A DNA stretch of 64,000 bases from Bog-532 sp963830385 (lineage in GTDB: Bacteria; Actinomycetota; Actinomycetes; Streptosporangiales; Streptosporangiaceae), in the NCBI GenBank assembly GCA_963830385.1, contig CAWHMD010000013.1:1-64000 (forward strand), read 5' to 3'. Of this stretch, positions 44,061 to 54,197 are shown piece by piece. The notes beneath the pieces were generated by a model. The model worked only from the letters and a program-made list of their open reading frames with translations, did not search any database and had not been told where the DNA came from. The translations under genes were made by a program, and so were the position numbers. Position 1 is the stretch's first letter, and each line of letters starts with the position of its first letter.

Positions 44061-45526
44061 ACCGAGCGGTACGCCGGATCTCCATCGCCGCCCTGATCAT
44101 GTTCGTCCTGCTGCTGGCCAACATCAACTACCTGCAGGGCTTCGAGGCGAGCGCGCTGAGCAGCAAACCCGGGAACTCCCGGGCGTTCGCCGCGCAGTTC
44201 CAGTACCAGCGGGGCGAGATCGTGACCTCCGACGGCGTGGTCGTCGCCCGGTCCAAGGCGGTCGGCGGCATCTACAAGTACCAGCGGGTCTATCCCTCCG
44301 GGCAGGAGTATTCGCCGGTCACCGGCTACGACGCGCTCTACGGCGCGAGCGGCGTCGAGAAGACCGAGAACTCAGTGCTGAGCGGCAACTCCTCTTCGCT
44401 GGCCGTGCGCAACGTGATCGACATGATCACCAACAAGCCCCGCAAGGGCGCGACGGTCCAGCTCACGATCAACTCCAAGGCCCAGAACGCGGCCTGGAGC
44501 GCGCTGCAGTCCGGCGGCAAGTCCGGCGCGGTGGTGGCCATGGACCCCTCCACCGGCAAGATCCTGGCCATGGCGTCGTACCCGTCGTACGACCCGAACC
44601 AGCTGGCGGTGCTGGACGGCACCCAGCTCAACAACAACGACAAGGCGCTGCTGAACGACAAGAACCAGCCGCTGCTGAACCGGGCGACCAGCGCGACCTA
44701 CCCGCCCGGGTCGACGTTCAAGATCGTCACCAGCTCCAGCCTATTCAGCCAGGGCAAGGGCTCGCCGAGCTCGGTGGTGGACGCGCCGACCAGCTTCACC
44801 CTGCCGCAGAGCAGCACCAAGCTGATCAACAACAACGGCGAGGCGTGCGGCTCGATGGGCAACGGCAAGGCCACCATCGACGTCGCGTTCACCGAGTCGT
44901 GCAACACCGCGTTCGCCAACATCGGCATGCAGCTCGGGTCGGCCGCGTTGAAGAGCGAGGCCGAGAAGTACGGCTTCAACAACCCGAACCTGACCATCCC
45001 CACCTCGGTCGTGCCCAGCAACTTCCCGCTGGAGCCGGCGCTGTCCTTCACCGCCATGTCCGCCATCGGCCAGAAGGACGACACGGTCACCCCGCTGCAG
45101 GAGGCCATGATGTCGGCCGCGATCGCCAACGGCGGCAAGCTGATGCGGCCCTACCTGGTCCAGCAGGTCCAGGCGGCCGACCTCAGCATCGTCGACTCGG
45201 CGTCGCCTCAGGTGCTGAGCCAGCCGGTCAGCTCGAGCGTGGCCGGCCAGATCAAGACGATGATGCTGCACGTGGTCAGCCAGCCGGACGGCACGGCCGC
45301 CGCGTTCAACAACGCGATCCCCGGGGTGCAGATCGCCGGCAAGACCGGCACCGCCCAGAACGGGGTCAACAACAGTGGCCTGAACGATGCGGTTTTCACC
45401 TGTTTCGCCAGTAACGGCAACCGTTCCATGGCGGTGGGCGTCATCATTCAGGGCGGCGGTTACGGCGCTGCGGCGGCTGCCCCCATTGCCGTCAGTGTCC
45501 TCAAGGCTTACCTGGAGAACGGGTGA
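44057..45526 (+). CDS. pbpA: PbpA, class B penicillin-binding protein
   Basis: About 489 aa. N-terminal anchor (IAALIMFVLLLANINYLQGF), dimerisation domain, then a transpeptidase with the active-site serine in YPPGSTFKIVTS (residues 215-226, Ser219/Lys222), SCN in FTESCNTAFANIG near 280 and KTGTAQNG near 425. It cross-links peptidoglycan with RodA as partner. GTGA overlaps on both sides with rodA and pknA. All three catalytic motifs are intact. Confidence 0.94.
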   Translation: MNRAVRRISIAALIMFVLLLANINYLQGFEASALSSKPGNSRAFAAQFQYQRGEIVTSDGVVVARSKAVGGIYKYQRVYPSGQEYSPVTGYDALYGASGVEKTENSVLSGNSSSLAVRNVIDMITNKPRKGATVQLTINSKAQNAAWSALQSGGKSGAVVAMDPSTGKILAMASYPSYDPNQLAVLDGTQLNNNDKALLNDKNQPLLNRATSATYPPGSTFKIVTSSSLFSQGKGSPSSVVDAPTSFTLPQSSTKLINNNGEACGSMGNGKATIDVAFTESCNTAFANIGMQLGSAALKSEAEKYGFNNPNLTIPTSVVPSNFPLEPALSFTAMSAIGQKDDTVTPLQEAMMSAAIANGGKLMRPYLVQQVQAADLSIVDSASPQVLSQPVSSSVAGQIKTMMLHVVSQPDGTAAAFNNAIPGVQIAGKTGTAQNGVNNSGLNDAVFTCFASNGNRSMAVGVIIQGGGYGAAAAAPIAVSVLKAYLENG

Positions 45527-47049
45527 ACGATCACCTGCTGGGCGGACGTTATCGGCTGAGCAGCCGGATAGCGGTCGGCGGCATGGGCGAAGTGTGGCGT
45601 GGCACCGACGAGCTGCTGGACCGCGCGGTGGCCGTCAAGCTGCTGTCGGCGGCGCACGCCACCGACGAGGCGTTCCGGGCCCGGTTCCGGGCCGAGGCCC
45701 GCTACGCGGCTTCGCTGTCTCACCCGAACATTGCCCAGGTCTTCGACTACGGCGAGATGTCGGGTCCCGACGAGGCCCCGCCCGGCCTGCCGTCCGGTGG
45801 CGCCTATCTGATCATGGAGCTGGTTCAGGGCGAGCCGCTGTCGGCGGTGATCGCGCGGCAGGAGCGGCTGTCGGCCGGCGACACCCTGCGCATCGTGAGC
45901 CAGGCGGCCGACGCGCTGGCGGCCGCGCACGAGGCCGGCATCGTCCACCGCGACATCAAGCCCGGGAACCTGCTGGTCACCAGCGACGGCACCACGAAAA
46001 TCACCGACTTCGGCATCGCCCGCGCAATGTGGGCCGCGCAGGCGTCCCATCTGACCCAGACCGGCATGGTCATGGGTACCGCCAGCTACGTTTCCCCGGA
46101 GCAGGCCACCGGCGGGACGATCACGTCCGCCTCGGACATCTACTCGCTCGGGGTCGTCGCTTACGAGTGCCTGACCGGTGAACCGCCGTTCACGGCCGAG
46201 ACCCCGGTCGCGATCGCGGTCGCGCACATGCACCGGCCGGTACCGCCGCTGCCGGACGACGTGCCCGCGCCGGTGGCCGATCTGGTCACGAACATGCTGG
46301 CCAAGCGGCCGGAGGACCGGCCGCAGACGGCCCACTGGGTGGCGGACCGGGCCCGGCAGCTGCGCAGCTCGCTGCCCAGCACCCCGGACCTGCCGGCCGA
46401 CATGGACGTGGCCGGGCTGACCGAGACCGCGGCCGTCGGCGCCGCGGCCTTCGCGGCGGCCGGGCAGGCGACCGACCCGCGCGACGCCGGGGCCGCTCTG
46501 ACCCGGAACGACATGGGCCGCCCGGGCGCGGCCACCCCGCCGCCCCGGCCCCCCGCCCACACCGCGGGCCACAGCCGAGGCGGCAGCGGCCGCCGCCGGC
46601 GCGCCCTGATGGCCGCGGGCGTGAGCGTGGTGGTGGCCGCCATCGGCGGCACGGTGGCGGCGTTCATGCTGGCCGGGAGGCCGATGAACCAGGTCGGCAA
46701 CGTGAGCCCGGCCAGTTCCGCGACGCCCGGCACGAGCGCGAGCCCCACGACCACGACGATCAGCCCGACACCCACGCCGAGCCGGGAAAACGGCGTCGGC
46801 TACCGGAGTACGCCTACTCTAGGGGTGGGCGCCGGGGCGGGCGGCAGGATCAGCCCGTCCTCGGTGATCTCGCCGACGAAAGTTAAATCGACAAAAACTA
46901 AGAAGAGTTCTCCTCCACCGACGACGAAGCCGCCGGTCACGCCGACGACTCAGCCGCCGACAACAACGCCGCCGACAACAACGCCGCCGACGCAGGGCAA
47001 CGGCGGTGGCGGTAACGGCCACGGCCCCGGGCCAAATGGGAAGACCTAG
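45523..47049 (+). CDS. pknA: PknA-like membrane Ser/Thr protein kinase
   Basis: About 508 aa. Kinase domain 1-275 with glycine loop AVGGMGEVW, Lys39 (VAVKLL), catalytic HRDIKPGN with Asp144 and DFG 162-164; Thr residues in LTQTGMVMGT form the activation loop. A membrane helix lies near 365-388 (ALMAAGVSVVVAAIGGTVAAFML), followed by a Thr/Pro-rich external tail without PASTA domains, as expected for PknA. It is co-translated with pbpA and regulates growth and septation. Confidence 0.92.
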   Translation: MNDHLLGGRYRLSSRIAVGGMGEVWRGTDELLDRAVAVKLLSAAHATDEAFRARFRAEARYAASLSHPNIAQVFDYGEMSGPDEAPPGLPSGGAYLIMELVQGEPLSAVIARQERLSAGDTLRIVSQAADALAAAHEAGIVHRDIKPGNLLVTSDGTTKITDFGIARAMWAAQASHLTQTGMVMGTASYVSPEQATGGTITSASDIYSLGVVAYECLTGEPPFTAETPVAIAVAHMHRPVPPLPDDVPAPVADLVTNMLAKRPEDRPQTAHWVADRARQLRSSLPSTPDLPADMDVAGLTETAAVGAAAFAAAGQATDPRDAGAALTRNDMGRPGAATPPPRPPAHTAGHSRGGSGRRRRALMAAGVSVVVAAIGGTVAAFMLAGRPMNQVGNVSPASSATPGTSASPTTTTISPTPTPSRENGVGYRSTPTLGVGAGAGGRISPSSVISPTKVKSTKTKKSSPPPTTKPPVTPTTQPPTTTPPTTTPPTQGNGGGGNGHGPGPNGKT

Positions 47050-47105
47050 CCCTGACCAGGGGCCAGTGATGAGACAACGCGGGATGGTTTGGCAAAGTGC
47101 GAGAC

Positions 47106-48941
<1,836 letters not shown>

Positions 48942-48970
48942 CGATCACGAGAACGGCTAGCGGCCGCCGG

Positions 48971-49001
48971 AACGGCTGGCGGCCGCCGGCCGTCAGCCGT
49001 T
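48971..49001. terminator. Strong hairpin terminator at the end of pknB and the 52-aa gene
   Basis: AACGGCTG (48971-48978) and CAGCCGTT (48994-49001) pair, continuing inward through a G-U and five more pairs to a 3-nt loop (about 14 bp). It covers the stop codon of the leftward small gene and follows pknB by 30 nt. The left arm is the second of two near-identical 19-bp tandem copies (48952-48970 and 48971-48989). Confidence 0.72.
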
Positions 49002-49151
49002 GATGGCGCTGCCGTCGACCGGTACGTGCAGCTGCAGCCAGGGGAAAACGCCGAACCACAGCGCCGCCGCGGCCAGCAGCAGGAGCAGCACCATCCAGGC
49101 CGTCCTGATCCCGGGACGTCCCGGGAGTGACCGCCAGAGCCATCCGTACAC
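48993..49151 (-). CDS. Small single-span membrane protein (52 aa)
   Basis: Minus-strand frame of 52 aa beginning VYGWLWRSLPGRPG and containing one membrane helix (AWMVLLLLLAAAALWFGVFPWL) and a short external tail (HVPVDGSAING). The GTG at 49151 has AGGAGA 5 nt upstream. It follows the sortase gene by 38 nt in the same direction. Small proteins with a YxWLWRxLPG start are a recurring neighbour of class E sortase and pknB in actinobacteria; the function is unknown. The short length means that it is easily missed by gene callers. Confidence 0.78.
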   Translation of the reverse strand: MYGWLWRSLPGRPGIRTAWMVLLLLLAAAALWFGVFPWLQLHVPVDGSAING

Positions 49152-49189
49152 GTCCGTCTCCTAACTGTGCCTGCTGATAACTGTGTCTG

Positions 49190-49840
49190 CTAACCGCGGG
49201 CCGCGGCCGAGACCAGCTGACCGGTCACGATCACCCGGTGCGTGCCGGTCCAGGCCGGGTTGCAGGTGATCAGCGTGATCAGCCGCTGCGTGGGGCGCTG
49301 GCCGGGGTCCCCGGGGACCGGGTCGACCACCGCCGTGTCGGTCGGCAGCACGGTGTGCTGGCCGGTCACCCGGTAGGTGTAGGTGTTGAGCTTGGTGTCG
49401 ATGTAGACGAGGTCGCCGGCCTTCAGCGACGGCAGGCTCCAGAAGGGGTTGCCGGCCGTGACCCGGTGCCCGGCCACGGCGAAGTTGCCGAGCTGGCCCG
49501 GGAGCTGGGTGCCCGGCACGTGCCCGGGGCTCACGTTCAGCTGGGCCAGCGCGGTGCCCTGGATGATGGTGAACCGCCAGTGCGGGCCGAAGGCCGGGAT
49601 CCGGATGTAGGCGAACGGCTGCCCGGTGACCAGCGCCAGCTGTTCGGGCCGGGCTGTCCGGGCCGCGTGGCCGCCACCGGCCGCGACGCTGGCCCACTGC
49701 TGGTTCAGCTCGTTGCTGAGCTGGTGCTGGGCGCTGCTGGCGTGCAGCGCGGTGCCCCACATCAGGTACGCGACGAAGAGCAGGACGACGGCGCCCAGGG
49801 TGACCAGAAGCTCACCCAGGCCGCGGATGACGGTACGCAC
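49190..49840 (-). CDS. srtE: Class E sortase
   Basis: About 216 aa. N-terminal anchor (LGELLVTLGAVVLLFVAYLMWG) and a sortase barrel with the catalytic His in NFAVAGHRVT, Cys in LITLITCNPAWTGTHR and the partner Arg in HRVIVTG. Class E enzymes recognise LAxTG signals and anchor proteins to peptidoglycan at the outer membrane face. No LAxTG substrate gene is adjacent. Forms a two-gene operon with the 52-aa membrane protein. Confidence 0.92.
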   Translation of the reverse strand: MRTVIRGLGELLVTLGAVVLLFVAYLMWGTALHASSAQHQLSNELNQQWASVAAGGGHAARTARPEQLALVTGQPFAYIRIPAFGPHWRFTIIQGTALAQLNVSPGHVPGTQLPGQLGNFAVAGHRVTAGNPFWSLPSLKAGDLVYIDTKLNTYTYRVTGQHTVLPTDTAVVDPVPGDPGQRPTQRLITLITCNPAWTGTHRVIVTGQLVSAAARG

Positions 49841-49999
49841 GATTGACCCATATCGCTGAGGTGGTTTTACCGGGATGATTACTGAACGTCATTGAATATT
49901 AGCGGCTCGTGACGACATGCGCCGCCGGAACATCCGGGCCCGGCTCTGAGACTCAGGTACTACGATGACGCCACAGCCAAACAGACCAGGAGAATCACG

Positions 50000-50248
50000 G
50001 TGCCGAAGTCCCGCGTCCGCAAGAAGCCGGTGTACACGCCGCCGCCACGGTCGGTGCGGCGTAAGGTCAGCCCGCCGTGGCTGGCCCCGGTCATGGTGGC
50101 GTGCCTGGTGGTCGGCCTGATCTGGATCGCCTTGTACTACATCACCAACGGGCAGCTGGCCGGGATGTCGGTGCTGAGCTACTGGAACATGGTGATCGGG
50201 TTCGTGCTGATCATCGCCGGAGTGGTGCTCGCCACCCAGTGGCGTTAG
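50000..50248 (+). CDS. crgA: CrgA cell division protein
   Basis: About 82 aa with a basic N-terminus (MPKSRVRKKPVYTPPPRSV) and two membrane helices (WLAPVMVACLVVGLIWIALYY and YWNMVIGFVLIIAGVVLATQW), the standard CrgA layout. It interacts with FtsZ, FtsI and other divisome proteins and coordinates septation. AGGAG lies upstream of the GTG start. Downstream is a 23-bp palindromic hairpin shared with the rhomboid gene. Confidence 0.94.
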   Translation: MPKSRVRKKPVYTPPPRSVRRKVSPPWLAPVMVACLVVGLIWIALYYITNGQLAGMSVLSYWNMVIGFVLIIAGVVLATQWR

Positions 50249-50265
50249 GGCGCGTCCGGGCGCGC

Positions 50266-50288
50266 CTGACCGGCCGGCGGCCGGTCAG
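50266..50288. terminator. 23-bp palindromic hairpin between crgA and rhomboid genes
   Basis: CTGACCGGCCG (50266-50276), centre G, CGGCCGGTCAG (50278-50288) is a perfect palindrome in the 36-nt gap of two convergent genes and includes the rhomboid gene stop codon. A bidirectional terminator is the likely role. Confidence 0.65.
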
Positions 50289-51253
50289 AAGGCCGGCAGG
50301 CCGAGATGGACGCTCCACAGCGCGGTAGCGGCGATCAGCGCGGCCAGCACGCCGACGGTGGCCGCGGCCTGGATCAGGACGCGGTTGGCGCGGGGGGCGT
50401 AGGCGTAGGCGGCCGTGATCAGCGCCCCGACGACCAGGCCACCGATGTGGTCCTGCCAGGCGATGCCGTGCACCACGAAGCCGATGAACAGGTTGAGGGC
50501 GATCAGCCCGATGATGCCGCGGCTGTCCACCCGCAGCTTGCGGGACACCACGAACCAGGCGCCGAACAGGCCGAACACCGCGCCGGAGGCACCCAGCGCG
50601 GCCTGGTTGGGTGGGACCAGGTAATAGAGGAAGACCCCGCCGCCGATCGCGCTGAGCAGGTAGATGGCCAGGAAGCGGAGGCGGCCGAACAGGTGCTCGA
50701 GCTGCGGCCCGACCACGATCAGCGCCCACATGTTGAACAGGATGTCGGCGAAACCGAAGGTGCCCCCCGACGGGGCCACGAACGCCGAGGTGAGCAGGCG
50801 GTACCACTGGCCCGCGCCCACCCCGACCGCGTTGCCGCGGCCGTCGGTGGCGTACCCGACCATCTCCAGGTTGGTGGCGACGCTCGGGCGGACCAGCACG
50901 ACCAGGTAGAGCAGGACGTTGAGGCCGACCAGCGACCAGGTGACGGCGGCCCCCGTCGTCACCCGGCCGCCGAACGCGGTCCTCGGCTGCCGCACCGGCG
51001 GGCCCGCCTCGGGGCTGCGGCCCCGGATGCAGTCGACACACTGCTGGCCGACCGGGGCGGACCGCAGGCAGTCCGGGCAGGCGGGACGCCCGCAGCGCGA
51101 GCAGGAAACGTACGTCTCCCGGCCCGGGTGCCGGAAACAGGTCGGCACGCCGGACGACGCGGCTGCGCCCTCGTCCGGCGGCCCAGCCGCGGACCCGGTG
51201 CCGGGTCCGATCTCAGGCCCTGTGTCCGGCGATCCGGAGGCGGGAGTGGTCAC
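50285..51253 (-). CDS. Rhomboid intramembrane serine protease with zinc-finger N-terminus
   Basis: About 322 aa. Residues 35-80 hold a B-box-like cysteine array (CFRHPGRETYVSCSRCGRPACPDCL...CVDC). Six membrane helices follow, with the catalytic Ser in ALGASGAVFGLFG and the His in FVVHGIAWQDHIGGLVVGAL, so the protease should be active. This cysteine-array/rhomboid build is normal in actinobacteria. It lies 7 nt after the cyclophilin stop, so the two share an operon. Confidence 0.9.
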   Translation of the reverse strand: MTTPASGSPDTGPEIGPGTGSAAGPPDEGAAASSGVPTCFRHPGRETYVSCSRCGRPACPDCLRSAPVGQQCVDCIRGRSPEAGPPVRQPRTAFGGRVTTGAAVTWSLVGLNVLLYLVVLVRPSVATNLEMVGYATDGRGNAVGVGAGQWYRLLTSAFVAPSGGTFGFADILFNMWALIVVGPQLEHLFGRLRFLAIYLLSAIGGGVFLYYLVPPNQAALGASGAVFGLFGAWFVVSRKLRVDSRGIIGLIALNLFIGFVVHGIAWQDHIGGLVVGALITAAYAYAPRANRVLIQAAATVGVLAALIAATALWSVHLGLPAF

Positions 51254-51260
51254 GGTGGCC

Positions 51261-51785
51261 TCAGGCGTCGCCGCGGTCGATGGTCACCGACTCGAGCACC
51301 ACGTCCTGGCTGGGCCGGTCCCGCCGGTCGGTGCTGGTCTGGCTGATGCGCTGCACGAGGTCGGCGCCCTCGACGACCTCGCCGAAGATGGTGTGCTTGC
51401 CGGTCAGCCAGGGCGTCGGCGCGACCGTGATGAAGAACTGCGAGCCGTTGGTCCCCGGGCCGGCGTTCGCCATGGCCAGCAGGTACGGGCGGGTGAAGGC
51501 CAGGTCCGGGTGGATCTCGTCCTTGAACTTGTAACCCGGGCCGCCGGTACCGGTGCCGAGCGGGTCACCGCCCTGGATCATGAAGTCGGGAATCACCCGG
51601 TGGAAGATGGTCCCGTTGTAGAGCGGCTCGCTGGTCTCCGCCCCGCTGCCGGGGTCGGTCCACTTCCGGCTGCCCTCGGCCAGCTCGACGAAGTTGCGCA
51701 CGGTCTCCGGGGCCTGGTCCGGGAACAGCCGGACCTTGATCGGGCCCTGGTTGGTGGTGAGCGTTGCGGTAAGCGTATTGGTCAT
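51261..51785 (-). CDS. Cyclophilin-type peptidyl-prolyl cis-trans isomerase
   Basis: About 174 aa cytoplasmic cyclophilin. Core motifs are VRNFVELAEG, FHRVIPDFMIQGGDPLGTGTGGPGYKF, MANAGPGTNGSQFFIT and WLTGKHTIFGEVV. The catalytic Arg (FHRVI) is retained. The ATG at 51785 starts the domain directly. First gene of a two-gene operon with the rhomboid. In mycobacteria the equivalent gene (ppiA) sits in the same neighbourhood. Confidence 0.93.
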   Translation of the reverse strand: MTNTLTATLTTNQGPIKVRLFPDQAPETVRNFVELAEGSRKWTDPGSGAETSEPLYNGTIFHRVIPDFMIQGGDPLGTGTGGPGYKFKDEIHPDLAFTRPYLLAMANAGPGTNGSQFFITVAPTPWLTGKHTIFGEVVEGADLVQRISQTSTDRRDRPSQDVVLESVTIDRGDA

Positions 51786-51802
51786 GCCGGGAATCCTCGC
51801 AT

Positions 51803-51883
51803 AGCCGGCCGCTGGGCCGGCTGACTTGTCCTTACGTTTTCCTGGTCGCCACGTTTCCCGCGAGCCGGCTTTGCCCGGCTCGC
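51803..51883. repeat. Two hairpins upstream of the cyclophilin gene
   Basis: In the 291-base gap between the divergent cyclophilin and repeat-protein genes, AGCCGGCC-GCTG-GGCCGGCT (51803-51822) and GCGAGCCGG-N6-CCGGCTCGC (51860-51883) form strong stems. Both contain the same GAGCCGG-type core. They could form a structured 5' leader for the cyclophilin mRNA. Confidence 0.45.
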
Positions 51884-52076
51884 ACTTCCACGGTACAAGC
51901 AATATCGTGTGCCCGGCCCGATCGCATACGCGAAGCTTGCAGGCCTGTTCCAGCCGATCGTCAGGCTGGGTTCCGGCCGGGGTTCTGACCGGTTCGGCAG
52001 GCCCATTTCGCCAATAGGGTTGAGTTCGCCGACCACGGGAAGTGTTTGAGTCGAGATCATAAGCAGGAGGTCAACT

Positions 52077-52742
52077 GTGCCGCTTTTGAAGACAGATAAG
52101 GCCAGGAGCGCGTCCCAGGCCTCAGAGGCCGCGGACGCGACGAAGAAGGCCGCCCGCAGCCGGGCCAAGAACGCGGCGAACCTGGCGCGTGATCGTGCGC
52201 AGGACGCGGCGAACCTTGCGCGTGATCGTGCGCAGGACGCCGCTGACCTCGCCCGTGACGCCGCGGCCCAGGCCGCGCCGAAGGCCAAGGACATAGCTGC
52301 CCAGGTCAGCGCCCAGGCCGCGCCGAAGGCCAAGGACATAGCTGCCCAGGTCAGCGCCCAGGTCGCACCGAAGGCCAAGGACCTGGCCGCCCAGGTCGCC
52401 GCGACAGCGGCCCAGACCGTCGAGCAGGGTCGTGAGTGGGCCGCACCGAAGCTGGAGGATGCCGCCTCGGCGGTCACTGAAACGGTGGCGCCGAAGGTGT
52501 CCGCCGCTCTCAAGGCCACCGCCAAGAAGGTCGAGCCGCCCAAGAAGCGGCGCCTGCTGGGCTGGCCGGGTGCGATCGGGCTGGCCCTGCTGGCGGCCGC
52601 GGGTGCGGCCGCCGCGGTGGTCCTGCGCCGGCGGCAGCCGCCGCCCCCGCCGCCCTACCCGGGCGAGGAGGCCGAGGACGCCCCGGACACGGCCACCAGC
52701 GGCGTCGACGCCGAGGCCAACGGACGAGTCCGGCAGCCCTGA
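52077..52742 (+). CDS. DUF5324-like repeat protein with membrane helix
   Basis: About 221 aa. An Ala/Lys/Asp-rich helical N-terminal region is built from two 11-residue units (NLARDRAQDAA) and nearly three 15-residue units (APKAKDIAAQVSAQA), like LEA or apolipoprotein-type amphipathic helices. One membrane helix (IGLALLAAAGAAAAVVL) near residues 170-186 is followed by a short Pro/Glu tail. Position next to cyclophilin, rhomboid and crgA matches DUF5324 genes of other actinobacteria. AGGAGG lies 8 nt upstream of the GTG. Followed by a classical terminator. Confidence 0.78.
   Translation: MPLLKTDKARSASQASEAADATKKAARSRAKNAANLARDRAQDAANLARDRAQDAADLARDAAAQAAPKAKDIAAQVSAQAAPKAKDIAAQVSAQVAPKAKDLAAQVAATAAQTVEQGREWAAPKLEDAASAVTETVAPKVSAALKATAKKVEPPKKRRLLGWPGAIGLALLAAAGAAAAVVLRRRQPPPPPPYPGEEAEDAPDTATSGVDAEANGRVRQP
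52266..52355 (+). repeat. 45-bp exact tandem repeat inside the DUF5324-like gene
   Basis: The 45-base unit beginning GCCCAGGCCGCGCCG occurs at 52266-52310 and again at 52311-52355, followed by a diverged third copy. A 33-base repeat lies just upstream. DNA-level identity shows recent duplication, and copy number may vary between strains. Confidence 0.85.
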
Positions 52743-52765
52743 CGCCCTGATCGGTTAAAAGGCGT

Positions 52766-52810
52766 GACGCGGCGCACGAGCGCAATGCTCCTGCGCCGCG
52801 TCGCGTTTTT
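52766..52810. terminator. Rho-independent bidirectional terminator
   Basis: GACGCGGCGCA (52766-52776) pairs with TGCGCCGCGTC (52792-52802), with an inner GAGC/GCTC stem. TTTTT (52806-52810) follows on the plus strand and AAAA (52757-52760) precedes it, giving a U-tract in both directions. It separates the DUF5324-like and DUF6114 genes, which converge here. Confidence 0.88.
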
Positions 52811-54197
52811 AGCTGACGGTAATGGACAGGCTGGTGATCGCGCCGGTGTTGCCGAGCACCACCGGCTGGTCGGCGGTCACGTCGGTCAGCGTGACCGGTA
52901 CCAGCGGGGTCAGCGAGTTGAGCAGCTGCAACAGCGTCGATTCGGCGTTGTCCGGGGTCAGCGTGAGCGGGACCCCGGCCAGCTTGCCGGTCAGCTTGGT
53001 CGCGTAGAGGACCACGCTGCCGGCAAACGAGGCGGACGGGGCGGCGGTCGTCAGCGTGCCATCGGCCCCGGTCACCGTGAGGTCGAGGCCGGACAGCTGC
53101 TGGGAGCTCATGGTGAACTTCATCATCGTCAGCGTGCCGCCGCCGTTGACCGGCATGTTGACCTTGCCCTGGTAGGCGAGGCCGTCGAGGGTGGCCGAGC
53201 TGGCGGTGATGACCGCCGGGGAGCTGGAGACGACGAGGCCCTGCGTACCGGTGCCGGTCTTGTCGTTCTTGTTCTTCGCGCCGGGGCTGGCGCTGCCGAT
53301 GCCGCCCACCACCGGCAGTCCGGTTGTGGGCAGGCCGGGAACGGTGGACGGCAGCACACCGCTGATCGGCAGCACGCCACCGAGGCCCCCGCCGCCCGAC
53401 GACGACGGTGACGGTGAGGCGGTCGGCGTCGGGGACGGGGAGCTGCAGATGACGAACAGGATGCAGCCCTGCCCGGACTGAGCCTGTGCTGACTGCTGCG
53501 CCTGGGCCGGGTGGTCTTCGGCCGCGGAGGCGCGGGCGCCGCCGGCCAGCGTTCCGGCCGCCACCGCCAGCAGGGCGGCCACGGCCAGCAAGCGGGGGCC
53601 CTGCCAGCCACGCCCGTCGGGCCGCGGCTCGCCCAGACCCCAGGTCCTGAGCCCCGTCTCGGAGTCCGGTGACTCAGGCGGCTGAGGGGGCTGAGAGGGC
53701 TCCGGCTTCACAGCTGACTCGTGGTGCTCAGGTGACGGTTCAGGCGGGGACGGCCGGGCGGGCTCGGGCTCGGCCAGCGATCCCGGGGACCAGGCGAAGG
53801 CCAGTGAGCCGCCGACGATGCCCAGTAGCATTCCGATGAAAAAGCCACCCAGATTGGTGCCGATGAACGACAGCAGCGCGAGCAGCACCCCGGCGATCGC
53901 GTAGAACGTCTTGTGCACCGGGGTGAACCACAGCGCCAGCCCGCAGGCGATCAGCAGCGCGCCGATCAGGATGCCGAACACCCCGCCGATCCCGACGTAG
54001 ATGACCAGCTTGATCTGGCCGCGGGCGAGGACTCCGGTCAGCGGGATGAGCAGCATCTCCAGCCCGCCGATGAGCAGCAGCAGGCCGCCCCAGAACGGCC
54101 GGGACCGCCGCCACTGCCGGAACTCGAACCGCCACGTCCCGGGCCGTGGCCCGGAACGCGGCCGCCGGACCGGACCCGCGTTCTCGCAAGCGGCCAT
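52809..54197 (-). CDS. DUF6114 domain membrane protein
   Basis: About 462 aa. N-terminal DUF6114 region with four membrane segments (FRQWRRSRPFWGGLLLLIGG, LVIYVGIGGVFGILIGALLI, FYAIAGVLLALLSFIG and FFIGMLLGIVGGSLAFAWS). A Pro/Glu-rich cytoplasmic-type linker, a further hydrophobic segment and a secreted beta-rich domain of about 180 residues follow. The ATG at 54197 overlaps the DUF6230 stop (TGATG), so the pair is translationally coupled, as in other actinobacteria. Function unknown; envelope localisation is evident. Confidence 0.83.
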   Translation of the reverse strand: MAACENAGPVRRPRSGPRPGTWRFEFRQWRRSRPFWGGLLLLIGGLEMLLIPLTGVLARGQIKLVIYVGIGGVFGILIGALLIACGLALWFTPVHKTFYAIAGVLLALLSFIGTNLGGFFIGMLLGIVGGSLAFAWSPGSLAEPEPARPSPPEPSPEHHESAVKPEPSQPPQPPESPDSETGLRTWGLGEPRPDGRGWQGPRLLAVAALLAVAAGTLAGGARASAAEDHPAQAQQSAQAQSGQGCILFVICSSPSPTPTASPSPSSSGGGGLGGVLPISGVLPSTVPGLPTTGLPVVGGIGSASPGAKNKNDKTGTGTQGLVVSSSPAVITASSATLDGLAYQGKVNMPVNGGGTLTMMKFTMSSQQLSGLDLTVTGADGTLTTAAPSASFAGSVVLYATKLTGKLAGVPLTLTPDNAESTLLQLLNSLTPLVPVTLTDVTADQPVVLGNTGAITSLSITVS

